From NCBI GenBank assembly GCA_045614225.1, contig JAZLCO010000022.1, positions 18,728 to 82,727 of the forward strand: 64,000 nt of DNA. Reading direction: 5' to 3'. The DNA comes from UBA9715 sp045614225. Its GTDB lineage: Bacteria; Actinomycetota; Coriobacteriia; Coriobacteriales; Eggerthellaceae. Within the stretch, counting starts at the first letter, position 1, and the number at the start of each line of letters is the position of its first letter. This document shows positions 1 to 8,548 of this stretch, piece after piece. The notes beneath the pieces were generated by a model. The model made no database searches and was not told the DNA's origin. It saw nothing but the letters and a program-made list of their open reading frames with translations. Both the position numbers and the translations under genes were made by a program.

Positions 1-1
1 T

Positions 2-1150
2 GGCTACAACCTCGAGCTGTTGCCGTCGGTCGACCACGGCGCGGTCGATGCAGGCCTCAAGTACGTCAACAACGACATCTGCTATCCGTCCATCCTGGTT
101 ACCGGCCAGATCATGGAGGCAGTCACGAGCGGTCGCTACGACACCAACCGTTTGGCCGTGCTCATCACCCAGACGGGTGGCGGTTGCCGTGCGACGAACT
201 ACATCGCACTCATCCGCAAAGCACTCAAGGCAGCTGGTTTGGGCCATGTGCCGGTCATCTCGCTTGCGTTGCAGGGCCACATCGACGAGCACAATTCGGG
301 TTGGGACCTCACGGTGCCCATGCTCAAGCAGGCCGTATATGCGCTTTCCTATGGTGACCTGCTCATGATGGCGCTCTATCGCACGCGTCCGTACGAGACG
401 GTCGAGGGCGACGCCCAGCAGCGTTTCGATAAGTGGATGGACATTTGCCGTGCGCAGGTGAAGAAGGGGACGAACCGTCGCGAGTTCGGCAAGACGTGCC
501 GTGCCATCATCGAGGAATTCGACACTATGCCCTTGAAGGGTGAAGGCACCAAACCTCGCGTCGGCGTTGTGGGCGAGATTCTGGTTAAGTTCCACCCGAC
601 GGCGAACAACCAGGTGGTCGACGTGATCGAGCGCGAAGGCTGCGAAGCGGTTGTGCCGGGTCTGGTCGAGTTCTTCCTGTTCGGCATCGTTGGGCGCATC
701 TTCCAGAAAGATCCGCTCGGCCGTTCGGCCAAGGGCGCCATGGGTGCGCGCGCCGCATTGCAGCTGCTTGCCACCATGCGCAAGCCCATGACCGATGCGC
801 TGAAGAAGTCGAAGCGTTTCGAGGAGCCGACCGACATCTTCACGCTGGGCGAATACGCCGAGCAGGTGCTCTCGACGTGCAACTCGATGGGCGAGGGCTG
901 GCTGCTCACGGCTGAGATGATCGAGCTCATCCGCACGGGTACGCCCAACGTGGTCTGCGCGCAGCCGTTTGCGTGCCTGCCGAACCACGTCGTGGGCAAG
1001 GCCGTCATCAAGGAGCTGCGTCGCCAGTACCCGGCAAGCAACATCGTTGCAGTCGACTACGACCCCGGCGCCAGCGAGGTCAACCAGCTCAACCGCATCA
1101 AGCTGATGATTTCGGTGGCAAAGGCCAACCTCGAAGCGGGTTTGGCTTAA
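2..1150 (+). CDS. Acyl-CoA dehydratase activase-like protein, C-terminal part
   Basis: The reading frame is open from the first bases of the window, so the gene starts upstream and only about 382 C-terminal residues are seen. The sequence matches the C-terminal part of the large DUF2229 / 2-hydroxyacyl-CoA dehydratase activase-like proteins common in Coriobacteriia and Clostridia: an ITQTGGGCRATNY segment early and a CAQPFACLPNHV segment near the end, typical of the dehydratase-like half. In the family, the N-terminal half is an ASKHA ATPase with a bridging [4Fe-4S] cluster that delivers electrons to a radical dehydratase; that half is not in view. The cysteines here may ligate a cluster, but this is inference. 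A long terminator follows directly. The precise substrate cannot be assigned. Confidence 0.75.
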   Translation, partial: GYNLELLPSVDHGAVDAGLKYVNNDICYPSILVTGQIMEAVTSGRYDTNRLAVLITQTGGGCRATNYIALIRKALKAAGLGHVPVISLALQGHIDEHNSGWDLTVPMLKQAVYALSYGDLLMMALYRTRPYETVEGDAQQRFDKWMDICRAQVKKGTNRREFGKTCRAIIEEFDTMPLKGEGTKPRVGVVGEILVKFHPTANNQVVDVIEREGCEAVVPGLVEFFLFGIVGRIFQKDPLGRSAKGAMGARAALQLLATMRKPMTDALKKSKRFEEPTDIFTLGEYAEQVLSTCNSMGEGWLLTAEMIELIRTGTPNVVCAQPFACLPNHVVGKAVIKELRRQYPASNIVAVDYDPGASEVNQLNRIKLMISVAKANLEAGLA

Positions 1151-1161
1151 CGTTTAGTGTG

Positions 1162-1238
1162 AGTCGGTGCCCCTGTTTCCCGCTGCAACAGAGACCGGGT
1201 CTGTGTTGCAAGAGAAACCAGGGCACCGACTTGTTTTT
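1162..1238 (+). terminator. Rho-independent terminator with a long stem
   Basis: Two arms of about 29 bases (1162-1190 and 1204-1232, AGTCGGTGCCC... paired with ...GGGCACCGACT) form an imperfect long stem followed by GTTTTT. It ends the activase-like transcript and lies 15 bases ahead of the rsmI start. Confidence 0.8.
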
Positions 1239-1253
1239 ATGCAGGAGGAATGA

Positions 1254-2129
1254 ATGCCAGGCAAGCTGGTCATATGCCCGACGCCTTTGGGCAACCTCGG
1301 TGATATGACGGTTCGCGCGCTCGAGGCGCTGCGTGCGGCTGACGTCGTGTGCGCTGAAGACACGCGCGTGACGGGCAAGCTGCTGGCTGCGCTCGGAATC
1401 GAGGGAAAACGGCTCGAGCGGCTCGATGAGAATCTGGTGGGGGAGCGCGCTGACGTAATCGCGGCGCGCGTTCTCGCCGGTGAGACCATCGTCTACTGCT
1501 CAGATGCCGGCATGCCGGGCATTTCCGATCCAGGGCTTCGGCTCGTGAGTGTAGCTCGTGAGGCTGGAGCTCCGGTTGAAGTGCTACCTGGGCCGACGGC
1601 CGTGGCAACTGCTTATGTGGCAAGCGGCACGACGAGCACCAACTTCTATTTCGGAGGTTTCTTCCCGCGTAAAGATGCCGCTCGAAAGCAACTGCTCGAC
1701 TCGCTTAAAGATCTCGATGCGGCACTCGTGTTCTACGAAAGTCCAAACAGGCTCGTTTCAGCGCTTGCTTCCATTGCAGAATCGCTGCCCTATCGCGAAA
1801 TCGCTGTGTGCCGCGAGCTCACCAAGCTGCATGAGGAAATCGTGCGCGGTTCGATTGGCGAGGTGAAAGAGCAGTTCGAGTCCCGCGAATCAATAAAAGG
1901 CGAGATTGTTCTCGTCATCGATGCGCCGAATGACTTGGAGATGCGTGCTGCGAATGCGTCTGCAGCTGCAGGTGCTGAAGAGCGCGCTGTCGAACTCCTT
2001 GCGCAAGGTGAGCGTCCGAAGCTCGTCGCCAAGGCCATCGCTGAAGAGTTCGGCATTTCCCGCAATGAAGCATACGAGATGGTGCTTACCAAAAAGCGGC
2101 AGTCCCAAGTTGGTTATCAGGCGGAGTGA
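1254..2129 (+). CDS. rsmI: 16S rRNA (cytidine(1402)-2'-O)-methyltransferase RsmI
   Basis: A 291-residue tetrapyrrole-methylase-fold protein that in the family uses SAM to 2'-O-methylate C1402 in the 16S rRNA decoding centre. The hallmark motifs are present: PTPLGNLGDMT at residues 9-19, CAEDTR at 33-38 and SDAGMPGISDPG at 83-94, followed by the EVLPGPTAV segment. Length matches the family. The ATG is preceded by GCAGGAGG at a good distance. The stop is three bases before the start of the next gene, suggesting translational coupling. The upstream terminator implies a promoter in the hairpin region or read-through. Confidence 0.95.
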   Translation: MPGKLVICPTPLGNLGDMTVRALEALRAADVVCAEDTRVTGKLLAALGIEGKRLERLDENLVGERADVIAARVLAGETIVYCSDAGMPGISDPGLRLVSVAREAGAPVEVLPGPTAVATAYVASGTTSTNFYFGGFFPRKDAARKQLLDSLKDLDAALVFYESPNRLVSALASIAESLPYREIAVCRELTKLHEEIVRGSIGEVKEQFESRESIKGEIVLVIDAPNDLEMRAANASAAAGAEERAVELLAQGERPKLVAKAIAEEFGISRNEAYEMVLTKKRQSQVGYQAE

Positions 2130-2132
2130 CGT

Positions 2133-2705
2133 ATGCCCTGGTTCGAGGGAATGCCGAGCAAGCGGTTGATATTCGTTGATGACCTTGAAGTGTGGATCAT
2201 CGAGAAGAAGCGTATCAAGAATGTTAATCTCCGCGTGCAACCCGATGGGCGCATCGAGGTATCGGTGCCCTACGCAACGCCTGACGAGCATGTTGAGGAT
2301 ATCGTTCGGGAAAAGCACGACTGGCTGCTCAAGGCCCAGAAGAGAACCGAGAACACCCCCATGGCCCGCGCCATGAGCGCGACGCCGTCCGAGGTGCGTG
2401 AGTGGCGCAATGTTGTCGAGGCGTTTGTGCCCGCGCTCGTCGAGCAGTGGGAGCCGATTCTCGGCGTGAAAGCGGGTCAGCTTGCCTACCGCAAGATGAA
2501 ATCACGATGGGGGAGCTGCCAACCGTCAACAGGCCGCATCTGCATCAACGTGGTGCTCGCCCTCTATCCACCCGAATGTCTCGAGTACGTGGTGGTTCAC
2601 GAGCTCGTGCATCTTCTCGTCCCAGGTCATGGACCCGAGTTCCATGCAATCATGGACCGCGTCATGCCCGATTGGAAAAAACGCCGCGCGAAGCTGCGGT
2701 CATAG
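2133..2705 (+). CDS. YgjP-type M48-like metallopeptidase
   Basis: A 190-residue cytoplasmic protein of the YgjP/WLM (DUF45) type. Zinc-peptidase features are visible: HELVH at residues 156-160, with a third probable ligand His166 in PGHGPEF, and the family's conserved RWGSC at 125-129. The N-terminal half is the usual beta-rich region with a LRVQPDGRIEVSVP segment. It follows rsmI with a 3-base gap and so is probably co-transcribed. The physiological substrate of this family is not established. The start is fixed by spacing to rsmI; the ribosome binding site is weak. Confidence 0.88.
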   Translation: MPWFEGMPSKRLIFVDDLEVWIIEKKRIKNVNLRVQPDGRIEVSVPYATPDEHVEDIVREKHDWLLKAQKRTENTPMARAMSATPSEVREWRNVVEAFVPALVEQWEPILGVKAGQLAYRKMKSRWGSCQPSTGRICINVVLALYPPECLEYVVVHELVHLLVPGHGPEFHAIMDRVMPDWKKRRAKLRS

Positions 2706-2708
2706 TCC

Positions 2709-2966
2709 TGTTGCTGTGCGAACCGAAGAGACTCGCCTACAGCAACTCGGCTCACCTATGTATTAGGTAGATTGTGCCTCGCAAGCGGCTTCGTCTCTTC
2801 GGTTCGCACAGCAACAATGCCGCACAAGCGGGGCGAGCACGCAAGCTGCTCATTTGCGTAATTCGCCTTAAAGACGGGTAAAGCGAAGCCGCTTGTGAAG
2901 CACCATCTAGCTGTTATATAGATTAGCTGAACTGCTGTAGGCGAGCTTTACCTGGCTTTAAGGCGA
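2709..2966. repeat. Nested inverted repeats between convergent genes
   Basis: This 270-base gap between convergent genes holds three inverted repeats. The outer arms of a perfect 24-bp repeat are 2709-2732 (TGTTGCTGTGCGAACCGAAG...) and 2793-2816. A 14-bp repeat pairs CGCAAGCGGCTTCG (2780-2793) with CGAAGCCGCTTGTG (2884-2897). A 22-bp repeat with two mismatches pairs 2865-2886 with 2945-2966. The pairings overlap, so they are alternative folds. They may terminate both convergent transcripts, although neither has a clear T-run. Confidence 0.7.
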
Positions 2967-2975
2967 TGCCGGACG

Positions 2976-4037
2976 CTAGATTAAATTCATTTGAGCAGAC
3001 GTGACGTCGTACCAATGCTGTGCGTTGGGTGGACAGTACTTTTGCGCAGCTTCTATCGAGATCGTGTAGCCGTATCCTCGAGCGAGACCGCGAACGTGGT
3101 CGTTGATGGCTTCCTCCCACGAATCCCATTCGCAACCTCCCCAGCCCCATGCGTTGTGGGGCATGTAGCATGCTGCACCCTTCGAGCTCTCGGTGTAGGA
3201 AATCGCAGGTGACCAGCGGGGGTCGACGCCGTAGTTCCAAGCGGCCTCAGCGAACGTGCGCCCTTGTCCTGCCAATGGCGATCCTGCCAGATAAGCGTCG
3301 ATGCGCCATGTCCACTCAGCGATGAATGATTCCTGGTCAGAGGTCCAGTCTGCTCCGTCGCTGACGACCGTCTCTGCCGCAACCGTCTCTGCAGGCGCTT
3401 CGCTTTCAGGTTCTTCTGATTGCGCAGGGGCCTGAGCTGCGGCGGCAGCAGCGGCTGCTTCCGCTTGGCGCTGCGCTTCTTCCTCAGCACGTCTTTGTGC
3501 CTCGAGGCGAGCGGTCTGCGCGGCGGTCAACGCTCTGTCTGCGGCATTGACGCTTTCCTCTGCTGCGGCTCGGTCCGCTTCCAACTGTTCTGTTGTGGCA
3601 GCTAGCTCGCTTTGCATTTCGACAAGACGCGATAACTCGGTTTCGTGGGCAAGGGTCACGCGGTTGATCGCATCGACGCGGAAGAACAAGTCCTCAACAC
3701 TCGCCGAGCCGAGCAGCAGGTCAAGCAATCCTGCTGAATCAATTTGCGATTTGTAAAGCGCGACGGCTGCCTCGTTGCTTTTGCGCTGCTGCTCGGGAAT
3801 CAGCTTCTGAAGCTCGGCAATGCGTGCCTCGTTCTCTGCGAGCGCGTCTTCAATTTGCGTCATGTTTTCGATGGCCGATTGATATGCCTCCGCCGAGCGT
3901 TCAACCTCAAGCTGCAATGCGTCCGGCTGGGGATCGGTGTCGATGTCTTCGGCAAACGCAACGAGAGGCAACGCGCTGAGCGCGAGCGTTGCTGCAAGTA
4001 TGCCAATTGCGTATTTAGAGCGTGACGGCTGTGCCAT
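2976..4037 (-). CDS. Secreted coiled-coil protein with C-terminal lysozyme-like domain
   Basis: 353 residues. A signal peptide is clear (hydrophobic residues 10-27, probable cleavage after AFA at 29). Residues about 42-200 form a long coiled coil with many Glu/Gln/Ala residues, as in PcsB/CwlO-type wall hydrolases, then an Ala/Gln-rich and Pro/Glu-rich linker (about 185-230). The C-terminal 115 residues (DPRWSPAISYTESSKG, NAWGWGG, ARGYGY, KYCPP) look like the glucosaminidase/transglycosylase-type domain found in Coriobacteriia secreted proteins. A role in peptidoglycan remodelling is inferred. The next minus-strand gene upstream is a paralogue with the same layout. No ribosome binding site is obvious at the chosen ATG. 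Confidence 0.75.
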   Translation of the reverse strand: MAQPSRSKYAIGILAATLALSALPLVAFAEDIDTDPQPDALQLEVERSAEAYQSAIENMTQIEDALAENEARIAELQKLIPEQQRKSNEAAVALYKSQIDSAGLLDLLLGSASVEDLFFRVDAINRVTLAHETELSRLVEMQSELAATTEQLEADRAAAEESVNAADRALTAAQTARLEAQRRAEEEAQRQAEAAAAAAAAQAPAQSEEPESEAPAETVAAETVVSDGADWTSDQESFIAEWTWRIDAYLAGSPLAGQGRTFAEAAWNYGVDPRWSPAISYTESSKGAACYMPHNAWGWGGCEWDSWEEAINDHVRGLARGYGYTISIEAAQKYCPPNAQHWYDVTSAQMNLI

Positions 4038-4110
4038 GTTTCTGTTGCTTTCGAGCCGTTTCTGTCTACTGGCTATATTTTAACGAAAAGGGTCGGGTTT
4101 CTTCGTTTAT

Positions 4111-5112
4111 CTATATCTTCGCCATTTCGGCAACGGTCACTTCGTACCAGCGCTCGTGGTTTGGAGGGCAGTAGACCTTTGCTGCTTCCGGTGTGATCGT
4201 GTATCCGTATCCGCGGGCAAGCCCCTCCACGTGCGCGTTTATGGCTTCGTCCCACGATGACCATTCTGCTGCCAGGTTTTTCGGATCGGAGTCAGCTGCT
4301 CCCCAACCCCATGCGTTGAACGGCCTGATGCATTTAGAGCCTTTCCCGCTTTCGATGTTCGAGATTGCTGGCGACCATCGTGGGTCGATGCAGTTGAGCC
4401 ATGCAGCACGTGCGAATGACTCGCCCGTGCCAGCCATCGGGGTCCCTTCCAAATACGCATCGATGCGCGGCGCCCATTCGACAATGAACTCATCTTTGCT
4501 CATATACCAATTGGCTCCGTCGGTCGCGTTTGCGTTCTTTTGTTTCGTGGCACGTTGGTCTTGGAGTGCGAGCAGCGCTTCGTGTGCGAGCGCCTCTTGT
4601 GCCACAGCTTCTTGTCGGGCTAGCTCGAGTTCGGCATGCGCAGCCTCGAGCTGCGAGAGCAGGTCCTTCATCTCGTTGAGTTGGGCTGCGTTCACTTTGC
4701 TTGCGCGCTCGATATAGTCTGCGTATTTGATCAAATCATCCAACGACTCGGCGTTCAGCATCGCGTCGAAAAGATTCAGCTTCTCTTGCTCCATCACGTA
4801 CATGTCACGTACTGCCGCGTCTGTTCGTTCCTGCTGCGTTTCCACCTTCGCCTCAAGTGCGCTGATTTTCGCTTCGCTTTCAGCCGCACGTGCCGATGCT
4901 TCGGCTGCTCGGTCTGTCGCCGTTTCGTAAGCATCGGTAAGCGCTTCTATGCTGTATTGCCCTGCGCTGGAAAGGGGTGAAGCGGTATACGTTTCCGCAT
5001 ATGCTGGCGTAGTCACGACGAGGGTGCTGAACAGCGTGATGACAAGCCCCACTGCAACAGGCGAAGGGATGATGTTTGAAACAAACTTAAGGTGAATCGA
5101 AGTATTCATCAT
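4111..5112 (-). CDS. Secreted coiled-coil protein, paralogue of the neighbouring gene
   Basis: 333 residues with the same architecture as its downstream neighbour: a signal peptide ending near AYA at residue 39, a coiled coil over about 55-190, and a C-terminal domain sharing DPRWSPAIS, NAWGWG, EAINAHV, LARGYGYTI and YCPPN. The linker is shorter and lacks the Pro/Glu-rich stretch. The two genes are 73 bases apart on the same strand, a tandem duplication that has diverged. A peptidoglycan-directed role is inferred. A TATAAT-like box lies only 5 bases before the start codon and there is no Shine-Dalgarno sequence, so the mRNA may be leaderless. Confidence 0.75.
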   Translation of the reverse strand: MMNTSIHLKFVSNIIPSPVAVGLVITLFSTLVVTTPAYAETYTASPLSSAGQYSIEALTDAYETATDRAAEASARAAESEAKISALEAKVETQQERTDAAVRDMYVMEQEKLNLFDAMLNAESLDDLIKYADYIERASKVNAAQLNEMKDLLSQLEAAHAELELARQEAVAQEALAHEALLALQDQRATKQKNANATDGANWYMSKDEFIVEWAPRIDAYLEGTPMAGTGESFARAAWLNCIDPRWSPAISNIESGKGSKCIRPFNAWGWGAADSDPKNLAAEWSSWDEAINAHVEGLARGYGYTITPEAAKVYCPPNHERWYEVTVAEMAKI

Positions 5113-5117
5113 CGAGA

Positions 5118-5148
5118 ATTATAAGGCCAATTTTGACTTAACTTGCAA
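5118..5148 (-). promoter_or_regulatory. Promoter of the coiled-coil gene pair
   Basis: Read on the minus strand, TTGCAA (5148-5143) and TATAAT (5123-5118) are separated by 19 bases. The -10 box ends 5 bases before the ATG at 5112, so transcription would start at or next to the start codon. Confidence 0.45.
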
Positions 5149-5406
5149 AAAGGTGCTTTCGACTGCGAATTCGAGCTAGCTCATGCCAAGTTTCCAGCTT
5201 CAGGGTACGAGACGTTTTGCACGATATCGAGGCCGGAGGATTGTTCGGCGATTTGCACAGGTAACAGTTCAGCAACCAAGCTCGCCAACGCCGCCTAAAG
5301 ACGGTTTTAAAAGCCCGCGAATGCGATAATCAGAGCAGCGCAACACTCGCCAAGTGCAATTGGTTCGAGTTTGGGTGTTGTGAGAGCATCATATGGAACG
5401 AGCCTG
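5149..5406. other. Intergenic region between divergent genes
   Basis: About 260 bases between the divergent coiled-coil gene and the small secreted protein. No RNA gene, repeat or coding frame is recognised here. Confidence 0.4.
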
Positions 5407-5763
5407 ATGAAGCCGAAGGCGTTGGACAAAGCCTCTGGATTGTTTGCTGTTGTCGCATTGGTGGCAGCGTTAAGCGCTCCTGCGCATCTTTTTGCTTATG
5501 CAGACGAATCGGCTGATGCTGCTGCAACAACCCAAGCATCAAAGCAGGTTGATAGCAGCGAAGACGCTGCGCTATCTGGGCAAAACGATCAAGAAGAATC
5601 GGAGAAAGAAGGCAAGTCGAGCATTGCCGAAGCAGTGCGTACGGCTTCCGAAGCTTCTGGGTTGATGAACAAGGGTGTGGAAGGAATTCCGACAACGTCT
5701 GCGATTGCATTGGGCCTCGCCGCCATCGCCCTGCTCGCCGTTGCCTTCAAGCTGAAAGCGTAA
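5407..5763 (+). CDS. Small secreted or membrane-anchored protein, unknown function
   Basis: 118 residues from the ATG at 5407 (an upstream TTG at 5371 would add 12 residues). An N-terminal hydrophobic segment (about residues 10-30, ending in LFAYA before acidic residues) looks like a signal peptide. The middle is low-complexity and rich in Glu, Ala, Ser and Gln. A C-terminal hydrophobic helix (TTSAIALGLAAIALLAVAFK) ends at a short basic tail, giving a signal peptide plus C-terminal anchor topology. It has no LPXTG motif and no recognised domain. It stands alone between the coiled-coil genes and metG. Confidence 0.55.
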   Translation: MKPKALDKASGLFAVVALVAALSAPAHLFAYADESADAAATTQASKQVDSSEDAALSGQNDQEESEKEGKSSIAEAVRTASEASGLMNKGVEGIPTTSAIALGLAAIALLAVAFKLKA

Positions 5764-5899
5764 TCAGCTCAAGCTGCGTGGCTTCCCAACGCCCATTTCA
5801 TGATGCTTCACTCATCGTATGTTTCACATGCTAGAATACGTGTTTGCATGTCAACGACCCCGCGCGCTCATCTGCGCAGTGGGAAAGAGGAGGGCTCAT

Positions 5900-7519
5900 A
5901 TGTCCAAAGGAACTTACAGCTTCACCACGCCGATCTATTACGTCAACGCCGCACCGCATCTGGGCACGGCTTACACGACCATTGCGGCTGACACCGTAGC
6001 GCGCTACCAGCGCATGAACGGCTACGACGTCGCCTTCGTCACCGGCATGGACGAGCATGGCCAGAAGGTCGCCGACACGGCGGCTTCGCATGGCATGACC
6101 CCGCAGGAATGGTGCGACTCGATGGAGCCGGCCTTCCGTGACACATGGGATCTGCTCAACATCACCTACACCGACTTCGTTCGTACATCGAGCGATCGCC
6201 AGACCCGCACCGTTCAGAAGTTCTGGACGGACCTTTACGACAAGGGTTATCTGTACAAGGGTAGCTATGAGGGCTGGTACTGCGTGCATGAGGAGACGTT
6301 CTACGCCGAGAGCGATCTCGAGAAGAACGAGGACGGCGAATTCGTATGCCCCGACTGCAAGCGCCCCGTTCAGCTCATGGCTTCGGGCGAGGAGAACTGG
6401 TTCTTCAAGCTGTCCGATTTCCAGCAGCCGCTGCTCGACTTCTATGAGGCCCACCCCGACTTCATCCGCCCCGAATCGCGTCGCAACGAGATTGTGACGT
6501 TTGTCGAGGGCGGCTTGAAAGACCTCTCGATTTCGCGTTCGACGTTCGATTGGGGTGTCCCGCTGCCGTTCGATGAAGGCCACGTCGCTTACGTGTGGGC
6601 AGATGCACTGCTCGCATACTTCACGGGCATCGGCTATGCCGACCCCGATCGTGGCGACGAGTTCGACAACCGCTGGCCCATGCAGTACCACTTCGTCGGC
6701 AAGGACATCACGCGTTTCCACTGCGTGATCTGGCCTGCGATGCTGCTGGCTGCTGGCTACGAGCCCGCGCACACGGTGTTCGGCCACGGCTTCCTGCTCA
6801 CGAAGGGCGAGAAGATGTCGAAGTCGAAGGGCAACGCGCTCTCCCCGCAGGATATGGTGCGTGTGTTCGGCGTCGACGCTTACCGCTACTACTTCATGAG
6901 CGACGTCCAGTTCGGGCATGATGGCTCGATTTCGATGGAGCGCATGGTCCAGGTTTACAACAACGAGCTCGCCAACACGTGGGGCAACCTGGTCAACCGC
7001 GTGTTCAACATGACGAAGAAATACTTCGGCGGCAAGGTGCCCGAGGTGCCGGCCGATGCTCAGGCGCTCGTCGATGGCAATCCGCTCAAGGAGATCGTCG
7101 ACGACCTGTATGGCCAGTTCGATGCCTGCATGTCCGAGGTCGACTTCACTGGCGCGGTTTCTGCCGTTCAAAAACTTGCCCAGGCTGCAAACCTCTACGT
7201 TGACGAGATGGCTCCTTGGGGCTTGGCGAAGGCCGCCAAGGGCGAGGATGCCGCTGCGGCCGCCGAGGCGCAGGGCAAGCTCGCTGCTGTCATGTACAAC
7301 CTGCTCGAGGCAATCCGCGTGATTGCGCTGTACCTCTCGCCGCTCGCTCCGAATACGAGCGCAGAAGTGTGGCGCCGCCTGCAGCTGGGTGCGCCGGTTG
7401 ACGTGAGCGACATCGAGTCGATGACCACGTGGGGCCAACTGCCCGCTGGCAACGACGTCGAGGTGGGCGACCCGCTCTTCCCGCGTCTCGACGTCGAGGA
7501 ATTGAATTTCGACGAATAG
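5900..7519 (+). CDS. metG: Methionyl-tRNA synthetase
   Basis: 539 residues from the ATG at 5900, which has GAGGAGG 7 bases upstream; a longer frame from 5819 lacks such a site. The class I signature appears as PHLGTAY near residue 18 (the HIGH-type motif), and EKMSKSKGN is the KMSKS loop. A CPDCKRP pair marks the zinc-knuckle insertion in the connective-peptide region. The C-terminal helical domain carries the anticodon-binding segment. There is no C-terminal Trbp111-like domain, so this is the shorter type. It charges tRNA-Met with methionine. It heads the tatD, reductase and rsmA cluster. Confidence 0.96.
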   Translation: MSKGTYSFTTPIYYVNAAPHLGTAYTTIAADTVARYQRMNGYDVAFVTGMDEHGQKVADTAASHGMTPQEWCDSMEPAFRDTWDLLNITYTDFVRTSSDRQTRTVQKFWTDLYDKGYLYKGSYEGWYCVHEETFYAESDLEKNEDGEFVCPDCKRPVQLMASGEENWFFKLSDFQQPLLDFYEAHPDFIRPESRRNEIVTFVEGGLKDLSISRSTFDWGVPLPFDEGHVAYVWADALLAYFTGIGYADPDRGDEFDNRWPMQYHFVGKDITRFHCVIWPAMLLAAGYEPAHTVFGHGFLLTKGEKMSKSKGNALSPQDMVRVFGVDAYRYYFMSDVQFGHDGSISMERMVQVYNNELANTWGNLVNRVFNMTKKYFGGKVPEVPADAQALVDGNPLKEIVDDLYGQFDACMSEVDFTGAVSAVQKLAQAANLYVDEMAPWGLAKAAKGEDAAAAAEAQGKLAAVMYNLLEAIRVIALYLSPLAPNTSAEVWRRLQLGAPVDVSDIESMTTWGQLPAGNDVEVGDPLFPRLDVEELNFDE

Positions 7520-7584
7520 AAGATTCCGCCGTTCTGCCAAACAGCAGAACGGCTTGACGCTGCACCAACCTGCGAGAGAAGGTT

Positions 7585-8548
7585 ATGTCAGACCGATTGA
7601 ACATGCCGCTGGAGCACGATTTCAAGTTCTACCAGCGGCGTAAACACGACAAATGGCTCGAGGTGTCGGCTCCTGCGCCGGCGCTCGAAGGGCCTGTGGC
7701 CGATTCGCATGTCCATATCCACATGCTGCCCGACCCCGCATGGGAGCTCGTGCGTTGTGCGGCAAACGGGGTCGATTTCGTGTGCGAAATCGTCGGACCC
7801 ATCCGAAGATGGGTCGCTTCCTTTTGGCCAGCTCGCAGTTTGGCGTGAAAGCGCGGCATCGCAAGCCGCATCTGCTGGGCTGGATGCACGACCGACTGAC
7901 GTGCGCATTGCCGTCGGCGTGCATCCCCACAATGCCAAGCTCTATACCGATGCAATCGAGAAAGAACTTGTCGGACGCTTGAGCGACTCTCGCGTTGGGG
8001 CACTTGGAGAGATCGGTCTCGACTTCCATTACGATTTGTCGCCGCGCAACGTCCAGCGTGATGTGTTCGTGCGCCAGGTCAAGCTTGCGAAACAGGCAGG
8101 CCTTCCCATCGCGCTGCATTTGCGCGGGGGCGAAGACCCTGAAAAGGACAACGCTCATGCAGAAGCGTTCGGAATCCTGCAGGAAATCGGCTTCCCCGAA
8201 GCGGGAACGCTGCTGCATTGCTGCGCTTTGGGGCCTGATGAGCTTGCGCCTTGGGTAGAAGCTGGTTGCTCTATCGCATACGGGGGCGCGCTCACGTTCA
8301 AAAGCGCTATCGATGCCCGCGAGGGCGCGAAGATCGTGCCGCTCGACCATTTGATGGTCGAAACCGATTCACCGTACATGACGCCTGAGCCCATGCGCGG
8401 AACAGCTTGTACGCCAGCGCATGTGGTGTTCACGGCCGCGCGCCTGGCAGAGGTTCGTGGAATCGAGCCGGGCGACGAGCGACGCATGTTCTTGGAGCAG
8501 TTGCATGACAACACCTTGTCATTTTATGCAGGGGGCGATGAAGCATGA
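7585..8548 (+). pseudogene. tatD: TatD family hydrolase with a +1 frameshift
   Basis: The N-terminal part is in the frame starting at the ATG at 7585 (DSHVHIHM gives the HxH metal motif). After the codons for CEIV at about 7794 the homology continues in the next frame. Omitting one G in GTCGGA (7792-7797) restores a continuous protein reading ...CEIVDPSEDGS..., followed by VGVHPHNA, GEIGLDFHYD, LHLRGG, LLHCC and VETDSPYMTPEP, all classic TatD motifs. The restored protein is about 320 residues. The frame starting at 7709 cannot be a native N-terminus because it lacks the HxH motif. The shift is a real mutation, a sequencing error or, least likely, programmed. The stop overlaps the next start (ATGA). 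Confidence 0.85.

Noticed and set aside
5831..7540. 569-codon open frame on the minus strand
   Set aside because: It lies fully antisense to metG, whose motifs are unmistakable; its His/Val/Arg-rich composition is what a GC-rich coding strand gives in reverse.
7709..8548. Separate gene for the second half of tatD
   Set aside because: Its first 30 residues are out-of-frame translation of the tatD start and lack the HxH metal motif.
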